DNA of 64,000 nucleotides, from assembly GCA_037043015.1 (NCBI GenBank), contig CM073328.1, positions 6,125,409 to 6,189,408 of the forward strand. Reading direction: 5' to 3'. Position 1 is the stretch's first letter. Each line of letters starts with the position of its first letter. The notes beneath the pieces are model-generated. The model made no database searches, was not told the origin of the DNA, and was given only the letters and a program-made list of their open reading frames with translations. The position numbers were made by a program, and so were the translations under genes. The stretch is from Bryum argenteum. Its lineage: Eukaryota > Streptophyta > Bryopsida > Bryales > Bryaceae. Positions 22,966 to 32,816 of the stretch are shown in pieces.

Positions 22966-25640
22966 GTAGTAGAAAATTGCACTTTTGGTTTTAAAGGTTC
23001 AAAAACCGCATAGAGAGTTAGAGGCTGATTACCTTCTCATGTTTTTTCTAAAGTAAGACTTCTTATGCATTCTTGTGTGATAAAGACTTATCATGCCAAT
23101 TTCTACATACAATAAATGAGAACATTACTCATGGTAAATTTGTTGTTAGTAAGGTGGATAATTTCTATCATTTCTAATATTTGACAAGTGCTCTCATCTC
23201 GCATTCCGTAACAATACCTAAATAGTCGCATACATAATTTGATTTCTACCTTGTACCAAATGAACGGTTTGAATCATTTACCCCTCCCACAATTGAAATT
23301 GTTATTCTTCAAATTATTGAGAAAGCCACACAATTTTTAATGCATTCCAATCCTTTTGCAATCACTTACAGAATTGACACTTCCAATGAAAGTGGTTAAT
23401 CAAAATCCACCAATTTGTTTGTTTCTATTGAAAAAAAATAAACAACGTTTCTCATACAAACATGTTCCTTGAAACAAAACCACACTCTTGCTACTTTTTT
23501 AACAACAATATCGCACTAGTACAATAGGACAAGCAATTTTAACCGCAGCTTCGGAGGCAAATATCTGAAAAGTGAGCAAGTCACAAATTGATGTTCAACA
23601 AGATTTGAACGTTGCTGCGCTCCTCATCAACGAGTATCCCATCGATGGATCGAAAATGGAAAACAGTGCCATTGGAAAGACAACGAAGATGATAGATTCT
23701 AAAGTAGAATGTGAGTATGGACAGGGAAACCAATCTGGATTGTACAGCATAAGGCAAGATAAAGTAGAACAATGGGTGAGATTAAGCAAAGTCAGTCACG
23801 AGCATGAGTTTCTTTCTTTCAAATGGCACATGATAACACCACTGAAATGGGGTTGATTCCTCAGGAGTTCTTTGAGATCTTAGATGCAACTGTAATGTCG
23901 GGAGTAGTCAGTGAAGCCTTCTTCCATGTGCCCTCGGCATCCAAATTCCAAACCAAAATGAAGTTTGTATTGAAATTTTGAATGCTGCTGATTTGGGACG
24001 CGTCAGTGATGCTGGTTTTGGAGCTTCAGGACTGTCTTGGTTATGGCTAAATCGGTTTGTGTAAAGAATATGTTCTTGTGTTAATAAGTGGGTCATTATT
24101 TAACATCTGTGTGTATACGGTGAAGTGACAGGAGGTAGGTGATATTGAGGTATGTTTCAAGTATATTCATACTCACTTCGAAGTACTAACTTTTATTATA
24201 TGTATCAAGCATAAAGTGTTGAAAGCATCATTGGGTTGGCAACATACTATTGTGGTCACAACTGTGACAACCAATCGCTAGGATTTAGCACCGGATTTGC
24301 ACAAGCGCAATAAAGAGTAAATGATTTTGGGTGGAGACGATGGAAGTGGTCGTTTATTATTTAGCAATATTGCTGGTATGAAGAGCGGTAGGAAATTTCG
24401 TTGTGAACCCTATCATTGATCGCCTTGTGTGTGCCTTTTTGCGTCACTTTAGAACTTCGGTCAAATTGTGTGATGTGAGGAGCCGTTAGAAAGAGATACC
24501 GTTTTTGATTTGAGCACTTGCATCAAGTAGTACAATACTATGAGCTAGTTAGCGTGTTGGACTCCCTGACAATTAATCCTTAAACGTCTAGCTATACGGT
24601 TTTGGGCAGCCAAGTATTGGATCACAGCATCTTTTGGACTTGGGCATCATGAATAGTGCACTTTTTGAACTTGGGCATCGTGAATGATCCAATCAATGAT
24701 GAGCTTGCAACCTCCTACAAGTATTGTACAACCCCAACCTACCTACCACAATCCTTTCAAAGCACAAAATCACTCATACAAATTGTGATTTGAATTGTGA
24801 AATTTCACTTTTTGAATGCATCAAAAGAAGGTGACTAGTTTGACATCAAAATATAAGTGAAAAGTTGAGCACATTGAGAGTTACAGAGAAGATTCTGTTG
24901 GAAAAGGACCCCTCGGGTCACCTTAGACGTTTAAGGGTTAAATTGACTCCTAAGTGTTGAATATTAACCAATATATATGATGGTTTTTGGGAGCTTGAAA
25001 CCTCAAAAGTGCAATTATCTACTTCTATGCACTCCCGGGGGTGAACAAATTGTTTTTCCTTTTTTGAAACTTCCAAGCGTAAGATCTTGTACTTAAGACT
25101 ATTTTTAGTTGTTGTTCCAAGATTTGACCGTTGGATGTTTACCGTTTGAGAGATCATAACATCCAAAGTTTGTCTACCAAGTTTTTATGGGCATTGCAAA
25201 GACAGTTGGTTTTGAAAATTTTGGAGGTTGCCCTTCTAAAATTGGTAATCTTTTTTACTTTGATCACTTTGAGATTTGAGTAGTGATTCTGTAACATACA
25301 TTTTTCCAAAAAAATTACTTTTTTAAGCTACCCTTTTTCGGCTTGAAACCTAAACATTTTTGGATGAAGGTTTTAAAATTGGAATTTGACTTTGCAAATT
25401 TTACCACATACACTTTGTGGTATAAGGAGCACCCAGTAAAAACCTTAGGCAAAAATATTACTCATCTAGGCTGCCTAAAAGTGCAAAAACCCATTTTGGG
25501 CTTCAAGGAAACTTACGGGTTATTCCTTAACCCTTAAGTGCCTCGAATGTCCAAATACGACATTTTGGAATAAAGGGAGTAACTTAAAAGAGCCATAACT
25601 TCTTTATCAAAACTCTATTTTGGACAAAAACAACTTGAGT
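22966..25640. repeat. Second AT-rich dispersed block, copy in unit 1
   Basis: This continues the block interrupted by the transposon. It matches about 41036-43090 in unit 2, and 57830-57957 plus 59533-60170 in unit 3. On the plus strand, 23572-23856 is open for 94 codons (INEYPIDGSKMENSAIGKTT), and GRVSDAGFGASG-type sequence follows near 24000. At 24213-24260 the plus strand reads KVLKASLGWQHTIVVT, which resembles an RCC1-type repeat core. None of these is maintained as a long frame, so I treat them as decayed coding fragments of unknown origin. The part from about 24860 to 25640 holds no recognisable gene. Confidence 0.45.
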
Positions 25641-25887
25641 TGGGTCTCAAATTAAGTCTAGTTTGTGTGGTAAAATCTACAAGAAATAAAGTCCTCCCTT
25701 TATCTCTTTCTTCGCTTTGTCTCTTTCTTTGCTTGTATATGATCAACTCAGAATTAGAACCAACAAGATGGAACTCTCAACACAAACTGGCAACATCTCC
25801 CGCAACATCTATATATATAATAGAGTTGGGTTCGTTGTCTGGAAATCCTTCCTACCCACCAATGTACCAACCTACCAACGTACCTTT

Positions 25888-26104
25888 TTCCGTGAAAGTG
25901 CCTATGGTACCCGTTCATATTTGGTTACCTCATATTTGGTTACCTGAAGCTCACGTAGAGGCACCTACGGCTGGATCTCTAATATTAGCAGGAATTATTT
26001 TTAAAATTAGGAACCTATGGTTTTTTAAGATTTTCTATACCCATGTTTCCTGATGCGACACTTTATTTTACTCCTTTCATCTATACTTAAAGCGTTATTG
26101 CTAT
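25888..26104 (+). pseudogene. nad4: Nuclear mitochondrial insertion: fragment of nad4
   Basis: The plus strand encodes [14 protein letters not shown] and then [16 protein letters not shown], a highly conserved segment of mitochondrial NADH dehydrogenase subunit 4 (complex I). After a frame shift it continues as [21 protein letters not shown] 15-bp tandem duplication (catatttggttacct type) repeats HIWLP inside the conserved block. Only about 70 of roughly 490 codons are present, and there is a stop, so it cannot be functional. Both flanks are low-complexity ccaacctacc-type repeats (25848-25887 and 26105-26155). The unit 2 counterpart (about 43190) lacks it. The [11 protein letters not shown] wording excludes plastid ndhD. 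Confidence 0.88.
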
Positions 26105-26277
26105 TCAACTTACCAATATACAAACCTACCAACCTACAAACTTACCAACCTTCCTACGTACCTTCTTTTGTGTTTTTTGGATTATGTGTATAAAAAAGAA
26201 ATTCGAAAACGATTTTTTTTTTTTAAAAAATAAAAAAATAACAGACATATATGATACACTAAAACCCTTGTACATCA

Positions 26278-27280
26278 TCAATATTTCAACCGTTGAGTAC
26301 GAGGTGGTCGTAACATGCTCTTAAAACCATCTTCACCCACCTTGTGCACCATGCATAGCCCCTCTACTATAGTTTTCCAATCATCACGACGATGTTTGAA
26401 GTCACATCCATGCATCCAATGAGAATGACATGGTCCGTAAATAACTAAGTCAATAAACATGCTTTGTTCACAAGCTCCCATTCGTTCCTTATAATGTCAA
26501 ACATCAGGTTTCCGCCTCTCGAGTAGCTAATTCTTTTCACTCTGGGTAGCTTCTCAATCCACTGTAACAGATCCTTCCCCTCGTCTCTAAGGGCGGGACA
26601 GTGGAGGACTTACACCTCCGCTGCCCGCCCATACTTGCTGCCCGGTAAAAATTTGTAAAAATCTGATTTTTGCATTTTTGGAGGCCCTACAATATTTTTT
26701 TTCAGATTTTGAGTTTAAAAATGGGATCTGCGACCCCAATTTACCCAAGAGGTGTCCCATGATGACATTGGTGACATCAACAACAAAAATTTAGGGGGCA
26801 AATTTACCCCCAAATTATTTTATGCGGGCAGGGTTTTGTGGGCGGGCAGAGAGGCGTAGCTCCTCCACTGTCCCGCCCTTAGTGTCGAGGGATCCTTCCC
26901 TACTCAACCTAATTCATTTGCAAGCGCCTAACAATTGTAGAAATAATGAATGATAATGGCATCCATTTCCTACACTCTTAGTAAAAGTAACAACATTCTA
27001 TGCATCGCAAAATATCTCGCTTGTGTTCCTCTTCTCTGGATTGTCTTTTATTGGAAGCATGATGTTAGAACTTTGCAGCATTTACCTCCCTAAGTTCAAG
27101 CATTTCAATGCACACACCTACCCTACCTCCACCCCTACCCCTACCCCTACCCCAAGAGTGTCCCCCCATCGAGCAATCACTATTACAACACTTTCCTCAT
27201 GCAAGTTGGGAATTTTAAGAATCATCTTTGCATACTTTACAAAAGCATGGTTGACTACAGCAATAAAGGTTGATTTCTTT
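26278..27280 (-). pseudogene. Degenerate TNL exon-3 remnant, interrupted by a MITE
   Basis: Minus-strand sequence at 26278-26481 reads ACEQSMFIDLVIYGPCHSHW and then GLCMVHKVGEDGFKSMLRPP. This lines up with the end of exon 3 of TNL1-3 (ACEQSLFMDLVVYRPFGSHY, WLCMVHKVEEDELKSM). Upstream, past the 312-bp MITE, weaker exon-3 similarity continues to about 27260, where a caataaaggttgatttcttt-type run matches the kinase-2 region. A CCCTAC-rich low-complexity stretch (about 27118-27153) has expanded inside it. It is much more diverged than the three main genes, so it is an older dead copy. A sister remnant lies at about 44540-45270. Confidence 0.75.
26579..26890. mobile_element. Mutator-like MITE, 312 bp
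   Basis: The ends form long inverted repeats. CTAAGGGCGGGACAGTGGAG near the left end is matched exactly in inverse near the right end, and the similarity continues imperfectly for over 60 bp. The flanks carry the 9-bp direct repeat GATCCTTCC (26570-26578 and 26891-26899), the target-duplication length typical of Mutator-like elements. The paralogous remnant in unit 2 (about 44825) has a single atccttcc at that place, an empty site. No protein is encoded, so it is non-autonomous. Confidence 0.85.
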
Positions 27281-28305
27281 ACTATTCATGCTATTTCTCA
27301 AAATATACATGCACTGCACAAGCACCAATTGAAACACCATGAGAATCCACCCACACTGGAACTCCAATCACCGGATCGATCGCACAAGAGCAAAGGCGGG
27401 GGCTGGAATCAGGGATGAAGCAACTGCGAGCTCCGACAAATCGCACGCGCAAACGAGCAAAAAGGGGCGTCCGCCATAGCCATGGTGCGGCCACTTGACT
27501 TGACAAGCTTCATGTTGTGCTGGTTCCCTTACTGTTGATGTAAGACTTTGCACGTACTCTATGGATTCTCATTCCTTTCACAATAAGCAAGCAGAACAGA
27601 TTCTGGGCATCAAGAGGGAGGATGACCAGGTACCCTCCAGGACTAAGCCTGATTGAGGACGGATCAAATGTGGTCATTTACAGATTGATGTTACAAATGA
27701 GAGAGCCTACATTCATAATGATAGGTAGCATTCACGCCGATTTTTATGAAATCGGCGTTTTACATACGATTGAAAACTGAAACTTAACAGAAACACGGCT
27801 TATAAGCACACATCACCAATCGAATCTGTTAAGCTTACAGTCAGCTCTCTGTTTCCTACTTACATCTTCCTACACAGACCTGTGGGATCAATCAAGCAGG
27901 AGTGTCATCTTCTGCCACCAAACCTCCCCATAAGAAACTCGTCTCCACAAATACCTACATAACAATCCATCCCTGTAACCTTTCTAAGTGTACTTGCCGA
28001 GTGGAACTAGATCATAAACAGCAAACCGAGCACAAGTTGCTGGAACACTTGATGATAAGTTTGGCACTGGCGCGGGCAATGACCTCGAACTAGCAAAGGC
28101 AGGACCACGAGTCTTCCGCATCACCTCAACCTCCACGATCAATTTATAGTTATAGAAAGGATAGGCAACTGGAGAAAATCCTTGTGAAGTAACTACTGTT
28201 AAGCATACATTGGTGTACCTGGAAGCACAAGATAGAGCCCCCCATAAGCACGCTATTCAAGACCAAGGGAATCTAAGTGAAGACAGAGACCAAGAAACTG
28301 ACGTT
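27281..28305. other. Shared tract with unit 2 (45280-45930), no gene recognised
   Basis: The run around 27370-27510 repeats a motif (gagcaaaggcgggggctgga) also found at the upstream edge of each kinase-fossil tract (7900, 39200, 45320, 56200), so it is a dispersed piece of the same duplicated material. The following 27540-28090 matches 45460-45930. Short frames exist but none is recognisable. Confidence 0.5.
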
Positions 28306-28626
28306 TCAGAAGAAGTTGGACATATTCATTTGAATCTCCTTGGCCTTGTGGTGACAAACGTCCGCAAGCTCCTCTTTCTTTTTCTGAACTTCAGTTTTCT
28401 TAGTTTTCATCTTCACTTACGTTTCTTTGAGGTCGTGATTCGCGTGCTCAATGGGCTCTATCGTGTGTCGATACTCCCTCGATGAATTCAGTGAACTCCT
28501 TGCATTACGCAATCGGTTCATATGTACAAAGTCGTCAACAACGTCTACTTCGACACCGAGACATTCGGGTATACAGTTCTGGAGAGCGAGATACTTCAGT
28601 GCAGGGATGACTGCATTTCCATGCTC
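28306..28626 (-). pseudogene. Fragment of an unrecognised gene with LRR-like and coiled-coil-like parts
   Basis: One minus-strand frame runs for 107 codons, broken by a single TAA at 28417-28419. The upstream part reads VIPALKYLALQNCIPECLGV and continues to VDDFVHMNRLRNARSSLNSS, faintly like an LRR strand. The downstream part is highly charged (KTKKTEVQKKKEELADVCHH) and could form a coiled coil. The TAA sits inside GTAAGT, an ideal 5' splice site, so the stop may simply be intron sequence. A further minus-strand stretch upstream (about 28710-28840, VFLVFCKEVEGQTVTSNTVI) may be an earlier exon. No family recognised. Confidence 0.35.
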
Positions 28627-28869
28627 TGCAATACATCAAGTCAAAAGCAACATTTTAGTTAGTAAATCATCAGTGACAAAACAAACATACTTGTGTTCTT
28701 TCACTCTTAAGAACCAACGCATACCATTTGTTTACATTCTTGTGCACGTTATCATTTCGTTTCCATGAATGCAAGCCACAGGAATAACCGTATTCGAAGT
28801 TACTGTCTGCCCTTCTACCTCTTTGCAGAAAACCAGAAAAACTCCTGAGAGTTTGAGCCACCGATCATA

Positions 28870-30866
28870 CAGTAGGTACCGCAGTTTTCAGTCATGAACC
28901 ATGATCATGGGCAACCATGATCGGTTACAAAAAAGGAGATGAGGAATTGATGCACAGTTGGCCATGGCAGCAACTATGCCCACACTGTTGTCTCACCCAA
29001 GTTCTGTGGCAAAAGCAAGAAAGAGTGAGATGATGGCTATGGACAAGCTTGAAATAAATTCCATGGTGATTCCTAAGGACAAGCGAGAACAAGAGAGAAA
29101 TAGTAACGATACCAATCTTTCATCCAATTCTAAAACTACAAGTTAAAACGCACATGCAAGAGATAGATTCTTCTCAACCGTGCCCATAGTTGCAATGGGG
29201 GAGTTGTTGAGGAGGAGGCTCAAAGTGACAATTTAACGGTGGGCCACTAATTATGTTGATCTGTAAGTGAATTGTCTTGAATTCCATGCAACGTTAATGC
29301 ACATTGCATGAAATGGTGTGGAGCTGTTTGGAGTGTATGCAATATGAATTCTAATTGTAACTGTGAGTGTCATCTTGTGAAGTGACAAATCATGAGTAGG
29401 TGTTCATGTGAAAGGACCCAGTTTGTATGAATTGCAAGAAACCTGCACAAATTAGTATGGTTTGTCCGATCTAAAAGACCACATAAAAAAGTATTGTCTT
29501 ATTTAGGTCTAATAACCTAAATTTAGTTTAGCATACTAAAAAGTATGATGTGTGTATTATAGAGTTCGGTTTTATCTTGCCCCATTAGAGGATTTAACAA
29601 CCCTCCTTATGCCCCAAATAATTGGTGTAAGGGGGTTTATTTGTGCAAATTATACTTGAAGTCAATGCATTATCTAACATTTGCACATGAGCTCATTGGC
29701 TCAAATTTGCAACAAAAATCACATTCGCTTGCATTCTCGTACTTTACACAAGGAGCTATGTTTGTAGGTTTTACTGAATACCAACTTCATTCTAAGCTAG
29801 AGGAGAAAAATCAATCAAACCAATGATAGAGGCTATTTAGAGAAATTAAATATTTTCTATCGATTCTTTGCTAATAAAGTAGAAACACCTATATCTAAGC
29901 AACACTCAACTATGATAAAGTTATATTTGAAGGTAAAGGATTAAGACCAAAATTTCAATTTTCATGCATGTCAAAACATTTTGAAGCTCATAAAAGTGTT
30001 TTGAATGAGCTATATTCAAATGTATATGGTCATTTCATCATATATATGATTCTAAGAAAATTATTAGTAATTATTTGATAGTAGAGAAAAGTAAAAATAG
30101 ATATCTCATTAAGCTAGGAGTATGAAACCATTAGATGTATGTGAGATTTATATTGTTCAATGACTTGTCAAATTTGCTTTCCTTACACTACCCCTACCAC
30201 CTACTCTAATAAGAGTTAAATTTGTTGTAACCCCTTGAACCGAGTGATGGCCAAGGTGATTCTTTTGAACCTAAGTTATGCTTGCATTTGCTTATATTCT
30301 CACGGAAGGTGAAACATTCTGAACATCCAATAGATATCACATATCATTTTCAAAAGTCTATTATTATTGATTTCATTTTCGAAATAAACTATTCACTTTG
30401 AAAGTCTCATTGTCAAGCTAAGGAAGCTAAAATAAGCCCACAACTAGTGTATACTTGCATCTATTCGTAAAATTACCTAAAATCAATTTACTAGAAGAAA
30501 CTTCAAAAATCTACTGTAAACTGGTAAATTTCTACTTTTATCAAGTTTTAATTTTATAACATGTAGAGATGTACAAAGTGTATCTTCTTGAATAATATTT
30601 TGAATGGCAGAATTTTTCAGATGCCTTTTCTAATGTCCAAACCTAGCTTTTACATATAAAGAGAGCCTAATCCTAATTAAAGATCCAATCTTCTCTTTAG
30701 GTTCTCTATATACAATAAGGGAAAGAATATCTAAACAAGTACCCAATTCACCTAGGAACAACAAATCAAGGAGCCTTTAGCCATATATCTCTTAAATCAG
30801 TTTTGAGGATCATAAAACACTACTTACCTTTTAACAATGAGAAAAGAATCAATTCTCAACTTTAAA
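28870..30866. other. AT-rich intergenic DNA at the unit 1/unit 2 junction
   Basis: No recognisable gene. The distal part (about 30003-30225 and 30825-30870) matches the region just before unit 3 (45933-46205), which places the repeat junction here. Confidence 0.5.
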
Positions 30867-32816
30867 CATTATGATCTTAAAATTGGTGAGGAATTTGAAA
30901 TTTAAAATCTTGTATGAATACCCATACACAAGATAGGGATGAGATTCTACAATTGTACTAAATACTTGCAATTATTGAATTGATGTGAGGCGATATGTGA
31001 GCACGATGAACATGATTTTCAATACGCACTTGGCTTAATTAAAGATATCCAAGTTAAGGACACAAATTACTTAACTTGTTGATATTTATTAACATAAAAT
31101 CATATATAGATTCCCATATCTTTCTGGTATTTAATCCCAATAGAAATTCAATACTTCGATAGTGCCAAACTTAAAGTTTGTGTGTTTTATAGTATATATA
31201 TAAATTACAAGGATATATCTTCACATCCAAACTCCAAAGCAATAACAAACTCAAATGTATATGGAGTGTCTATCCTAGACGTACAAAGACAATCAACAAG
31301 TACGATTCCATATATTGATTCCAAATATAGTTTGTGAGGCTAGAATTCATGGTGAGAAAAGAAACCACATATCAAGATATTGATTCCTAACCTATTATTT
31401 ATTCCTTCAAATTGAACCAAGCAATACCAAATGAAGAACAGAAATGTGAACATTGATTCATAGCCATTTCTCAACCTTAACATTCAAAAGCTAGGGCAAT
31501 TCATCAAATTTCACAACCTACAAACAAAAGGGTATAGACTGAAGGCAACAAGTTTAGATATACTCTGGAGGTTCAGCAACATTTGTGACTTCTGATAAAA
31601 CCAGGAGAACAGAAACCTGACTATATAAGCGTGGATCCACTTCAGAAGACCATTCTTACATCAAATATCCATATCTTTCGATTCCTCACTTCCGGAGCTT
31701 CCTCTTGGTTCTGGAGGCCGGTGCGTATGTAATATTCTCAGCTTCTTCGACAAGCCCATTGTCATAGCCATGTCTACAAATCCAAGGGTTGCTCGACCCA
31801 ATCTGGCATGGTTCCCACATGAAACTGAAAGATATTTCATCTCGTTCGTCACCTGTCAATCATAACAAATGAAACTCATTATCGTGATTCATCGCTGAGA
31901 AGCTCAGAGCAAATGGCACCAATCCCATCGGTGGCCTCATGTATGAACTCACCTCAATGGAACACTGAAATTGGCCAAGTTGTTGCTGAAATGGACTCCA
32001 AGCAACTACATGCTCGAAGGAAGGCCTCAGAAGCTTTGAAGGATTAACGCCTGAAGGAAAGAAAAGGAGACAGGTGACTGAAGCGAAGACAACACTCGAG
32101 CGATCAAAACCTCATCCGAGAGTGAGACCTCGAGCAGATTGCGCTTGGGGCTGAGGCAGTCATTCGCACGAATATAAGCTCAATGAACTCCATGAAGATG
32201 ATGCATCTGGGCTTTTAGTATCTATGATCCGAGATTTTTAAGGTCAGGTGATCCATTCTCATTGAATACTCCCGCGCTTTGACGTGATTCTGAATTTTGA
32301 TCCGAGAACCTGCAGAAATATTGAGCACTGGCCATCACACTTTGCTCACCCTGTCCTTGTAATCGCACACACTGTGGTGGCTCGATGCCTCTGGAACAAG
32401 GAGCCTTATGGAGAATGATCATCCACCAAAGCTCATATCATCTCTACGGTGTCTTTTGTATTGAGAAAACCACTTCCAGGGGACATCCTCCAATGAAATG
32501 AAAGGGCAATTTGTGTAAGCTCGACAAGCTCTCTGCTTTTCCTTCCAACAAACTCCTTAGACTGTAGGAAAGCTCCAATTGCATCGCCATCCCACCTTAC
32601 TCACTCCAACCACCATACAATTGCCATCAGTGAACAGGAAACTTTGGAACTGGAATGTGTGGATAATCACCAAGAGCTCGGCATTCTCACCCGATGCACC
32701 CGTTGATTGTTTCGAGGTCCCCACGCGATAACTCAATCGGCGGGTCATCCCAATTACAATTAAAAATCATCCTCGACGTCTCCCAATGAAAGCTCGTACA
32801 AATAGATTACACTAAT
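30867..32816 (-). other. Unit 2 leader and conserved tract downstream of TNL2
   Basis: The first 600 bases repeat the AT-rich leader of unit 1. The part from about 31570 to 32816 repeats the 3' flank of TNL1, including a GFVDMAMTMG-type frame followed by GLVEEAENI in the next frame, and a 66-codon frame at 32222-32422 (ASAQYFCRFSDQNSESRQ) also open in unit 3 (47554-47754). Frames are not consistently open across units. Confidence 0.35.

Larger units (their letters stand above)
1..29990. repeat. Segmental repeat unit 1 (truncated at window start)
   Basis: This is the first of three direct repeats. Its opening sequence (a run beginning gatcttgaaaatggtgagg) reappears near 30871 and 46206, and the order of conserved blocks after it is the same in all three units. 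It is about twice the length of its sisters because of later insertions, chiefly the 11.7-kb transposon, the foldback element and the nad4 insertion. The right boundary is placed where the run beginning tgagctatattcaaatgta (about 30005) starts matching the region before unit 3 (about 45934). Boundaries were read by eye and are good to tens of bases. Confidence 0.8.

Noticed and set aside
27118-27153. CCCTAC-rich run (also about 45050-45082) as an interstitial telomere repeat
   Set aside because: The unit is CCCTAC with variants, not the plant CCCTAAA repeat. It lies inside TNL exon-3 remnants in both copies, so it is a local low-complexity expansion.
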